The position numbers were made by a program, and so were the translations under genes. The notes beneath the pieces are model-generated. The model searched no databases, had not been told where the DNA came from, and worked only from the letters and a program-made list of their open reading frames with translations. From an uncultured Collinsella sp. (GTDB lineage Bacteria > Actinomycetota > Coriobacteriia > Coriobacteriales > Coriobacteriaceae), in contig CAAELZ010000081.1 in the NCBI GenBank assembly GCA_900756945.1, forward strand, positions 1-15,600: a DNA stretch of 15,600 bases, read 5' to 3'. Below are positions 6,075-14,344 of the stretch, in pieces (position 1 is the stretch's first letter; every line of letters starts with the position of its first letter).

Positions 6075-6386
6075 GTGTTTCAGATAGCCGATCTGCTCGC
6101 TATCGTTGCAGGCGCCATCGCGGGCGCGGTCGCCTTTCTCCCCTTTGTCTTTACGCTCAAGCCGGTTCTTGACGATAAACAGAATGCGGACATGCTCAAG
6201 GGCATGGTGAGTCTCGCGGTCTCGGCGATCGCGTTGCTTGTCTTTACCTTGGTTGTGTTTGCGTTGTTCGGAGAGGCATTTCGTATGTTCCTCCTGGGCG
6301 AGGCGATCGGCTTCGTGGCCTTTATGGCCGCCTGCACGGTTCGCGTCGCCAAGGCGCTGCGAGATCCTCATGAGGTCGAAAGGTAA
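6075..6386 (+). CDS. Small membrane protein at the atpI position
   Basis: The first gene of the ATP synthase operon encodes 103 residues with three clear hydrophobic segments: about 7-28, 44-66 and 70-90, the last ending in the basic TVRVAKALRDPHEVER. Its place directly before atpB is where AtpI (a c-ring assembly or Mg-related factor) usually sits, and its size and topology are compatible. I do not see the sequence signature of AtpI, so the assignment rests on position. GTG 6075 is preferred over GTG 6063 because GTGAGGA (6063-6069) then gives a 5-6 base spacing. The first start would place its AAGGA too close. atpB begins three bases after the stop, which implies translational coupling. Confidence 0.75.
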   Translation: MFQIADLLAIVAGAIAGAVAFLPFVFTLKPVLDDKQNADMLKGMVSLAVSAIALLVFTLVVFALFGEAFRMFLLGEAIGFVAFMAACTVRVAKALRDPHEVER

Positions 6387-6389
6387 GTC

Positions 6390-7193
6390 GTGGAAATTTT
6401 TGAAAAGCTGCCTGATGAGATTAATCATCTGGTCAGCGAGTTCAGCTCCACCCCTGTCGTGGGCGATCTGAGCTGCGGCATCACGCAGTACTCGTTTTGG
6501 CTGATCGTCTCCACGATCGTGCTCCTGATCGTCCTGGCCGTGTTCAAGAAGAAGCAGACCCTGGTCCCCAAGGGCTTCTTCGTCAACGGTTTCGAGTACA
6601 TCATCGAGTACGTCGAGAACGATATCGGCAAGGGCGTCGTGGGTGAGAACTGGAAGAAGCACTTCCCGTTCCTGTGCTCGCTTTTCCTGTTCATCCTGAT
6701 TAATAACATGATCGGCCTGATCCCGGGAATGAAGCCCGGCACCGGCGCAATCGGCTCCACCGCCGCGCTCGCCATCTTCGCCTTCGTGTACTTCATCTAC
6801 TACGGATGCAAGGCTCACGGCGTGATCGGCTACATCAAGAGCCTCGCCCCGCAGGGCGTAAGCTTCCCGATGAACGTGCTTGTGTGGGTCGTCGAGCTTT
6901 TTTCGACCTTCCTGCGCCTCATCACGCTTGCCGTCCGTCTGTTCTGCAATATGTTCGCAGGACACGTGGTCATGGGCTCGTTCGCCATCATGGCGAGCAT
7001 GTTCATGCAGCCGCTGCTTCAGCAGGTTTCCGCGGCCCACGCCGTCGGCGCCCTGCCTTCGCTGGCCTGGCTTGCCATTCTCATCCTGATCTATGCGATC
7101 GAGCTTGTGGTCGGCGCCATCCAGGCTTACGTCTTCACGGTCCTTACCGCCGTGTATGTCTCCGAGGCAGAGGAGGTCGCGGAGGAGGAGTAG
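6390..7193 (+). CDS. atpB: F1Fo ATP synthase subunit a
   Basis: Subunit a forms the two proton half-channels beside the c-ring in the membrane. The 267-residue protein starts at GTG 6390, after AAAGGT (6379-6384), just past the previous stop. It has about five hydrophobic segments. The essential arginine is R183 in TLAVRLFCNMFAGH (E. coli R210), with N187 matching N214. Q245 in GAIQAYVFTVLTAVYV matches Q252. At the position of E. coli E219 there is H192, and at that of H245 there is E238, a reciprocal exchange also common in other bacteria and mitochondria. The tail is acidic (EAEEVAEEE). The gene is intact and essential in most organisms using oxidative or fermentative ATPase-driven pumping. 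Confidence 0.96.
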   Translation: MEIFEKLPDEINHLVSEFSSTPVVGDLSCGITQYSFWLIVSTIVLLIVLAVFKKKQTLVPKGFFVNGFEYIIEYVENDIGKGVVGENWKKHFPFLCSLFLFILINNMIGLIPGMKPGTGAIGSTAALAIFAFVYFIYYGCKAHGVIGYIKSLAPQGVSFPMNVLVWVVELFSTFLRLITLAVRLFCNMFAGHVVMGSFAIMASMFMQPLLQQVSAAHAVGALPSLAWLAILILIYAIELVVGAIQAYVFTVLTAVYVSEAEEVAEEE

Positions 7194-7205
7194 ACCTCCG
7201 TTCGC

Positions 7206-7319
7206 GCCTTAAAAGGTAAGGCAATTCGTTAAACCGCCGGTGCCCGTACCCATGGAGCCCGGCAGTTATAAAAAAGGTTATCCTGCGTGAAATAAGACAC
7301 GCACGACAAAGGAGGAATC
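7206..7319 (+). promoter_or_regulatory. Structured atpB-atpE spacer with strong ribosome site
   Basis: The 126-base gap is the longest inside the operon. It holds three small stems: GCCTTA (7206-7211) with TAAGGC (7217-7222), GCCGG (7236-7240) with CCGGC (7259-7263), and TGCGTG (7284-7289) with CACGCA (7298-7303). The last is followed by AAAGGAGGA (7308-7316), the strongest Shine-Dalgarno in the window, four bases from the atpE GTG. High translation of subunit c is needed because the ring has many copies. In E. coli the atpE leader is a known translational enhancer, so a similar role is inferred here. Confidence 0.5.
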
Positions 7320-7514
7320 GTGGGAGTTATCGGTTACGGTCTCGGTGTTATCGGTGCTGGTCTTGCTATCGGCCTGTCTGCTCTGGGTGCTACGGGTGCT
7401 ATGGCCCGTCAGCCTGAGGTCCAGGGCCGCGTGTTCACCGTCTTCATCATGGGCTCCGCCTTCGGCGAGGCTCTGGCTCTGATCGGCTTCGTTGTCGCGC
7501 TGATCGTTAAATAG
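7320..7514 (+). CDS. atpE: F1Fo ATP synthase subunit c
   Basis: Subunit c is the two-helix proteolipid whose ring turns with ion flow. The 64-residue product has a Gly-rich first helix, the polar loop ARQPE (29-33) that contacts gamma and epsilon, and E50 as the ion-binding carboxylate in GSAFGEALAL, 20 residues after the loop Arg as in E. coli. The residue after E50 is Ala and the helix-1 position used by sodium enzymes (Gln) is Ile17, which points to proton use. The N terminus is about 10 residues shorter than in E. coli, and an in-frame TAA at 7293-7295 excludes an upstream start. GTG 7320 follows AAAGGAGGA. Confidence 0.95.
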   Translation: MGVIGYGLGVIGAGLAIGLSALGATGAMARQPEVQGRVFTVFIMGSAFGEALALIGFVVALIVK

Positions 7515-7529
7515 CACGGAGCGTCAAGT

Positions 7530-8132
7530 ATGAATCTTTCATCCCAGAAGAGCGCGATCGCACTCTCCGCGTCCGCGGCCGCGCTGCTCATGCCGGTTTC
7601 CGCGTTCGCCGAGGACGGCGCTGCCGGTGCGGACATCCTCATCCCTAAGATGGCGGAGTTCATCCCGGCGCTTATCGCCTTCCTGATCATCTGGATCGTG
7701 CTGGCCAAGGTCGCCCTGCCGGGCATCATGAAAACCATGGAGGAGCGCGGCAAGAAGATCGAGGAGAGCCTCGACGAGGCCGAGAAGACCAAGCAGGAGG
7801 CTATCGCCAAGCGCGCTGAGTCCGACTCGATCGTTACCGACGCCCGTCGTCAGGCTGCCGACATCGTTCTCGAGGCCCGTAAGGACGCCGAGTCCGAGCG
7901 CGCCCGTATCATCGAGGCTGCTCACAAGGAGGCCGAGGAGATCATCGCCAAGGCCCACACGACCGTCGAGGACGAGCGCAAGTCCATCTACGCCGGTGCC
8001 GCGAGCTCTATCGCCGACCTGTCCGTTGCCGTCGCCACCAAGATCGTGGGCGAGGCACTCGACGACGAGGCCGAGCAGAAGAAGCTCATCGAGCGCTACA
8101 TCCAGGAAGCAGGTAGCCTGAATGCCGACTAG
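7530..8132 (+). CDS. atpF: F1Fo ATP synthase subunit b
   Basis: Subunit b is the peripheral stalk that holds F1 against rotation. The 200-residue protein has a membrane helix at about 43-65 (FIPALIAFLIIWIVLAKV) followed by a long charged coiled coil (70-170) and the conserved C-terminal LSVAVATKIVGEAL, which contacts delta. Unusually, residues 1-27 look like a signal peptide: short polar start, hydrophobic core (ALSASAAALLMPV) and an AFA-ED cleavage-like site. There is no lipobox Cys. Only one b gene is present, so a b2 homodimer is expected. The ATG lies 16 bases after atpE, behind ACGGAGCG (7516-7523). It overlaps atpH by 11 bases. Confidence 0.93.
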   Translation: MNLSSQKSAIALSASAAALLMPVSAFAEDGAAGADILIPKMAEFIPALIAFLIIWIVLAKVALPGIMKTMEERGKKIEESLDEAEKTKQEAIAKRAESDSIVTDARRQAADIVLEARKDAESERARIIEAAHKEAEEIIAKAHTTVEDERKSIYAGAASSIADLSVAVATKIVGEALDDEAEQKKLIERYIQEAGSLNAD

Positions 8133-8598
8133 CCGCTATCAGGACAAGGTGCTCGAGACCTACGCGCGCTCCCTTTTGGAAGCCGCCAAGGCCGAGAACC
8201 ATGTGTTCGAGGACCTCGAGATGATCGAGCGTCTGGCTAGCGCCAGCCCCGAGATCATCGCTGTGCTCGACACCATGTCCAAGCGCGACCAGCTCGACCT
8301 TCTTCCCAAGGTGGCAGCTGCCTTTAAGTATGTTGCCGAGGAAGACGAGGATGTAGTGGGCGTGACCGTCACCACGGCGATCCCGCTCGACGACGAGCTG
8401 CGTCAAACCATCACTAAGAAATGCGAGCAGGACTTCGGCCGCAAGGTATTCCTTATCGAGCAGGTCGACCCGTCTATCGTGGGCGGCCTGGTGCTCGAGG
8501 CCCGCGGCGAGCGTCGTGACATTTCCGTCAAGACGCAGCTGCGCATCGCGCAGGAGACCCTCGCAAACTCTGCTAATTCGTACGGAGGTGAAGCCTAA
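8122..8598 (+). CDS. atpH: F1Fo ATP synthase subunit delta
   Basis: Delta caps F1 and joins it to the b stalk. The 158-residue protein begins inside the end of atpF (11-base overlap), behind AGGT (8111-8114). The N-terminal helical part (ETYARSLLEAAKAENHV) and the C-terminal signature (IVGGLVLEARGERRDISVKTQL, split at residues 119-140) are typical. It is about 20 residues shorter than common bacterial delta subunits. The gap appears in the middle, between KRDQLDLLPKVAAAF and the VTVTTAIPLDDEL strand, where others have an extra helix. The stop shares one base with the atpA ATG (TAATG), so the two are coupled. Confidence 0.92.
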   Translation: MPTSRYQDKVLETYARSLLEAAKAENHVFEDLEMIERLASASPEIIAVLDTMSKRDQLDLLPKVAAAFKYVAEEDEDVVGVTVTTAIPLDDELRQTITKKCEQDFGRKVFLIEQVDPSIVGGLVLEARGERRDISVKTQLRIAQETLANSANSYGGEA

Positions 8599-10196
8599 TG
8601 TCCGAAACCCTCAATGCCCAGGATATCGCCAAGAAACTGCAGGAGCAGCTCACGAGCCTCTCCGCGACGGTCGATACGCATGAGGTTTCAACGGTCGACG
8701 AGGTAGGCGACGGCATCGCGCGCGTCTCCGGCCTCAAGAGCGCCATGGCAGGCGAGCTTCTGGAGTTCAAGAGCTCCGATACCGGTGAGACCGTCTTCGG
8801 CCTTGCCCAGAACCTTGACCGTGACGAGGTCGGCGCCGTTCTGTTCGGTGCCGTCGACGCCATCAAGGAAGGCGACGAGTGCCGCACCACTGGCCGCATT
8901 ATGGATATCCCTGTGAGCCGCGCCATGCTCGGCCGCGTCGTCAATCCGCTCGGCCAGCCTATCGACGGTTTGGGTGACATCGTCGCCACGCACCGTCGCC
9001 CCATCGAGTTCAAGGCCCCCGGTGTCATCGACCGTACCCCGGTGTGCGAGCCGGTTCAGACCGGCCTGTTGGCTATCGACTCCATGGTGCCTATCGGCCG
9101 CGGTCAGCGTGAGCTCATCATCGGCGACCGTAAGACCGGTAAGACCGCCATTGCCATCGACGCTATCCTCAATCAGCGCGGCAAGGGCATGGTTTGCATC
9201 TATGTCGCCATCGGCCAGAAGGCCTCCACGGTTGCTAACATTCGCGAGACCCTCGCTCAGCACGGTGCGCTCGACTACACCATCATCGTTTCGGCCACCG
9301 CTGCCGATTCCGCCCCTATGCAGTACATCGCGCCTATGGCCGGTGCCGCTATCGGCGAGTTCTTTATGTACAACGGCGAGGACGGCAAGCCCGCCAGCGA
9401 GACCAACCCCGGCGGTCACGTGCTCGTCATCTACGACGACCTGTCCAAGCAGGCCGTGGCATATCGTCAGATGTCGCTGACGCTGCATCGTCCGCCCGGA
9501 CGCGAGGCCTATCCTGGCGACATCTTCTACCTGCACTCTCGTCTGCTCGAGCGTGCCGTCAAGATGTCCAAGAAGAACGGCTACGGCTCCATGACGGCAC
9601 TGCCGATCATCGAGACTCAGGACGGCGACGTTTCGGCCTACATTCCGACCAACGTCATTTCCATTACCGATGGTCAGATCTACCTGCAGTCCGAGCTCTT
9701 CTTCCAGGGCCAGCGCCCGGCAGTCGACGTGGGCATTTCCGTGTCCCGCGTTGGTGGCGACGCGCAGACCAAGGCCATGAAGCAGGTCGCCGGCAACCTT
9801 CGTCTGGACCTCGCTTCGTACCAGGAGCTCGCTGGCTTTACCCAGTTCGGCTCCGACCTTGACGAGGCTACTCAGAAGCAGCTGACCCATGGTGCCCGCA
9901 TGACCGAGCTCCTGAAGCAGCCGCGTTACAAGCCGTTTGAGGTTGGCGAGCAGATCGTTACGCTGTTCGCTGGCAACGAGGGCTTCCTGGATGACCTGGA
10001 GATCGCCGACGTGCTGCCCTTCCGTGCCGAGCTCATCGAGTACATGGACAATGGCTTTGGCTCGCTGCTCGACAAGGTTCGCGCCAAGAAGATCGATGAT
10101 GACACCAAGGCTGAGCTCTTGCGCGTCATCGGCGACTTCAAGCAGCAGTTCATGGCCAAGCACCATTCGGATGTTTCTGGATCAGAGGAGAACTAA
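8598..10196 (+). CDS. atpA: F1Fo ATP synthase subunit alpha
   Basis: Alpha is the non-catalytic nucleotide-binding subunit of the alpha3beta3 head. The 532-residue protein shows the Walker A loop GDRKTGKT (176-183), Walker B VLVIYDD (275-281), the block RPPGREAYPGDIFYLHSRLLERA (298-320, split reading) and the arginine finger in SVSRVGGDAQ (381-390). About 12 extra residues (263-274, GKPASETNPGGH) lie between FFMYNGED and VLVIYDDL, where E. coli has none. The ATG overlaps the atpH stop, with GGAGGTG (8584-8590) as ribosome site. The C-terminal helical domain is complete and ends in a short polar tail. Confidence 0.97.
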   Translation: MSETLNAQDIAKKLQEQLTSLSATVDTHEVSTVDEVGDGIARVSGLKSAMAGELLEFKSSDTGETVFGLAQNLDRDEVGAVLFGAVDAIKEGDECRTTGRIMDIPVSRAMLGRVVNPLGQPIDGLGDIVATHRRPIEFKAPGVIDRTPVCEPVQTGLLAIDSMVPIGRGQRELIIGDRKTGKTAIAIDAILNQRGKGMVCIYVAIGQKASTVANIRETLAQHGALDYTIIVSATAADSAPMQYIAPMAGAAIGEFFMYNGEDGKPASETNPGGHVLVIYDDLSKQAVAYRQMSLTLHRPPGREAYPGDIFYLHSRLLERAVKMSKKNGYGSMTALPIIETQDGDVSAYIPTNVISITDGQIYLQSELFFQGQRPAVDVGISVSRVGGDAQTKAMKQVAGNLRLDLASYQELAGFTQFGSDLDEATQKQLTHGARMTELLKQPRYKPFEVGEQIVTLFAGNEGFLDDLEIADVLPFRAELIEYMDNGFGSLLDKVRAKKIDDDTKAELLRVIGDFKQQFMAKHHSDVSGSEEN

Positions 10197-10201
10197 GCCC
10201 C

Positions 10202-11109
10202 ATGGCCAACCTTCGCGACATTAAGAAGCGAATCTCCTCGGTTACCACGACCAAGCAGATCACGCGCACGATGGAGATGGTCTCTACGGCCAAGATCCGT
10301 CGTGCCCTCGATCGCTCCAAGCAGGCCGAGCCCTATAAGGAGGCGCTGACCGACGTCATGTTGACGGTCGCCGGCGACGCCTCCTGTTCGGGCACCGATC
10401 CCATGCTGCAGAAGCATGAGAGCGTCAAGCATGGCCTGATTGTCGTTATTGCCTCGGACCGCGGCCTTGCCGGCGGTTTCAATACGACGGTGGAGCGCAC
10501 GGCCGAAAAGCTCGCCGCTTCTTGGGCGAACGACGGCATCGAGTGCGAGATCATCGCGTGCGGGCGTAAGCCGGCCACGTATTTCCGTGACCGCGCAAAC
10601 GTTGTCATGCACTTTGAGGGCAACTCCTCTGAGCCCGATTTCAATCAGGCCCGCATGATTTCCTCTCATATCTGCGATGCGTATCGTGCCGGTGAGCTTG
10701 ACCGTGTCGAGCTTGTCTACCACCACGCCAAGAACCGCGTGGATCAGGAGCTTCGCGTCGAGCATCTGTTGCCGCTCGACCCCGAGATGATCGCTATGGC
10801 CCACGGTCCGCGTAAGAACGAGACCGACGCCCCTAAGCGCATCTCGTCCACGTTCGAGTTCGTGCCCTCTCCCGAGCATGTTCTCGGCAAGCTTGTGCCG
10901 TCTTATATCCTGACGGTCATCTACCAGGCCCTGATCGATTCGGCGGCTGCCGAGCAGGGTGCACGCCGCAAGGCCATGCACTCCGCGACGGAAAACGCCA
11001 CCGCGATCATCTCGACCCTTACCCGCACGTATAGTCGCGTGCGCCAGGCTTCGATCACGACCGAGATCAACGAGATCGTCGGCGGAGCCTCAGCATTGGA
11101 GGAACAGTA

Positions 11110-11110
<1 letters not shown>
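10202..11110 (+). CDS. atpG: F1Fo ATP synthase subunit gamma
   Basis: Gamma is the central rotor shaft. The 302-residue protein has the conserved N-terminal coil (DIKKRISSVTTTKQITRTM, residues 6-24), the Rossmann-type middle with SDRGLAGGFN (85-94) and the C-terminal coil (MHSATENA at 259-266, RQASITTEINEIVGGA at 281-296). It is about 15 residues longer than the E. coli protein, with the extra length in the middle domain, including the charged loop HGPRKNETDAPKR (201-213). The ATG follows GAGGAG (10185-10190), five bases after the atpA stop. Its own stop shares a base with the atpD ATG. Confidence 0.95.
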
Positions 11111-12564
<1,454 letters not shown>

Positions 12565-12567
12565 GTT

Positions 12568-12960
12568 ATGCGTATCCGCATCGTGTGCCCCGTGAGCTGC
12601 GCCTATGAGGGCGACGCTGCGTTTGTGTCGATTCCGTCCACGGATGGCGAGTTTGGCGTCCTGCCTGCTCACTCCAGCGAGATCTGCACGATCGACCGCG
12701 GTTACGTTCGCGTTTCCGATAAGGCCATGGGCACTGTCGACCACACGTTTGCCGTGGCCGGCGGCTATGCCCAGGTTGCGGACGATGTCGTGACCGTTCT
12801 CGCCGAGCGCGCTTGCGATTTGGCGACCGTCGATGCCGACAAGCTTAAAGCTGATATTCAAGGTTTTGAAGAGAAGCTGGGTAATTTGTCGGAGGATGAT
12901 GCACGCCGCGCCTACCTCTATAATGAAATCGCATGGTGTAAGCTCAAGCTTGCCCAATAG
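12568..12960 (+). CDS. atpC: F1Fo ATP synthase subunit epsilon
   Basis: Epsilon sits at the foot of the rotor and can inhibit ATP hydrolysis. The 130-residue protein has the N-terminal beta sandwich (1-83: VSIPSTDGEFGVLPAHS at 20-36, FAVAGGYAQVADDVVTVLAE at 61-80) and a C-terminal helix pair (88-130). The usual ATP-sensing motif of that hairpin, of the I(L)DxxRA type, is not obvious; the nearest stretch is EDDARRAYLY (109-118). Start ATG 12568 is three bases past the atpD stop, with GGGGGAG (12552-12558) as ribosome site. It is the last gene before a strong terminator. Confidence 0.93.
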   Translation: MRIRIVCPVSCAYEGDAAFVSIPSTDGEFGVLPAHSSEICTIDRGYVRVSDKAMGTVDHTFAVAGGYAQVADDVVTVLAERACDLATVDADKLKADIQGFEEKLGNLSEDDARRAYLYNEIAWCKLKLAQ

Positions 12961-12996
12961 TCAAACGATTTAGCGTTCGACCATTTGCGAACACAT

Positions 12997-13035
12997 CATG
13001 CCCGGGATGGCCCAGCCACCCCGGGCATGCTTTTT
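12997..13035 (+). terminator. Intrinsic terminator of the ATP synthase operon
   Basis: CATGCCCGGG (12997-13006) and CCCGGGCATG (13020-13029) form a perfect 10-base stem with a 13-base loop, followed by C and TTTTT (13031-13035). A weaker stem, GTTCG (12975-12979) with CGAAC (12988-12992), lies just before it. The T run directly touches the murA ribosome site (13036-13042). Confidence 0.85.
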
Positions 13036-13048
13036 GAAAGGGTAGACC

Positions 13049-14332
13049 TTGGATATTATCCGCGTTGAGGGTGGCCACGCCATCGGAGGCTCCGTGCCCG
13101 TCTCGGGTGCCAAGAACTCCGCGCTCAAACTCATGGCGGCAACGCTTCTGGCGCCGGGCAAGACGACGCTGCAGAACGTGCCCGATATTTCCGATGTCCA
13201 CGTGATGGGCAAGGTGCTCAAGGGCATGGGCGCTACGATCGATGTTCTCGACGAGCACACGCTCGAGATTGACACCTCTCAGGTCGATTCATGGGAGGCC
13301 CCCTACGAGCTCGTTGCCAAGATGCGCGCTTCCACCGCCGTCATGGGACCCCTGCTGGGCCGCTTCCATCGCGCCAAAATTGCCATGCCGGGCGGCTGCA
13401 ACTTGGGTGCTCGCAAGATCGATATGCACATTCTTGGTCTTGAGGCCCTGGGCGTTGAGTTCGATACCGCCCACGGCTATATCAACGCCAGCGCGCCTCA
13501 GGGCCTGCGCGGTACCACCGTCACGCTCGAGTTCGCCAGCGTCGGTGCGACCGAGAACCTCATCATGGCCTCTGTGCGCGCACAGGGCACCACGGTTATC
13601 GACAATGCCGCCCGCGAGCCCGAGATCGTCGATCTCGCTAACATGCTCAACGAGATGGGCGCCAAGATTGTTGGCGCCGGTACGCCCGTCGTGACTATCG
13701 AAGGCGTGGAAGAGCTGCATCCTGTTACCCATCGCGTAGTAGGCGACCGCATCGAGGCCGGTACCTTTATCGTTGCCGGTGCGTTGATGGCCGACGATCG
13801 CGGTGTCGATGTCACGGGCTTTTGCCCCATTCACTTGGGCATGGTGCTCAAGAAGATGGAGCTCATGGGTATCGACTGCGAGCGCGTCGAGGATGGCGTC
13901 CATGTGAACCGTGCCGAGCGTATCAAGCCGGTCGACATCCAGACGCTTCCGTTCCCCGGTTTCCCGACCGACATGCAGGCGCAGATTATGGTGCTCTCCG
14001 CCCTTGCCGACGGCAGTTCCGTTATTACCGAGAACATCTTCGAGAATCGCTTTATGTTTGCCTCTGAGCTGGTGCGCATGGGTGCCGACATTCGTATCGA
14101 GAGCCATCATGCCATGATTCATGGCGTCAAGGGCTTCTCGGGTGCACAGGTTACCTCGCCCGATCTGCGCGGCGGAGCGGCCCTCGTCGTAGCGGGCTTG
14201 ATCGCCGACGGGACGACCGAGGTTTCGGCTATCCATCACATCAAGCGCGGCTACGAGCAGTTTGTCGAAAAGCTGCAGGCGCTCGGCGCGCATGTCGAGC
14301 ATGCTACCGTCCCCGATCCCGTCATCTACTAA
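13049..14332 (+). CDS. murA: UDP-N-acetylglucosamine 1-carboxyvinyltransferase
   Basis: MurA transfers enolpyruvate from PEP to UDP-GlcNAc, the first committed step of peptidoglycan synthesis and the fosfomycin target. The 427-residue protein keeps the catalytic Lys22-Asn23 in SGAKNSALK, the cysteine C117 in MPGGCNLGAR (fosfomycin-sensitive type, since Asp replaces Cys in naturally resistant forms), D308 in FPTDMQAQ and R400 in HHIKRGYE. Start TTG 13049 is the only one with a good ribosome site (GAAAGGG, 13036-13042, six bases away) and gives the standard N terminus MDIIRVEGG. It follows the atp operon as in other Gram-positives. Its ribosome site abuts the atp terminator and no separate promoter is evident. 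Confidence 0.96.
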   Translation: MDIIRVEGGHAIGGSVPVSGAKNSALKLMAATLLAPGKTTLQNVPDISDVHVMGKVLKGMGATIDVLDEHTLEIDTSQVDSWEAPYELVAKMRASTAVMGPLLGRFHRAKIAMPGGCNLGARKIDMHILGLEALGVEFDTAHGYINASAPQGLRGTTVTLEFASVGATENLIMASVRAQGTTVIDNAAREPEIVDLANMLNEMGAKIVGAGTPVVTIEGVEELHPVTHRVVGDRIEAGTFIVAGALMADDRGVDVTGFCPIHLGMVLKKMELMGIDCERVEDGVHVNRAERIKPVDIQTLPFPGFPTDMQAQIMVLSALADGSSVITENIFENRFMFASELVRMGADIRIESHHAMIHGVKGFSGAQVTSPDLRGGAALVVAGLIADGTTEVSAIHHIKRGYEQFVEKLQALGAHVEHATVPDPVIY

Positions 14333-14344
14333 TACAGGTTGCCT

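Noticed and set aside
8688..10166. A 492-codon open frame on the minus strand opposite atpA
   Set aside because: It is a mirror of alpha codons with no family resemblance and no ribosome site; the same bias explains it.
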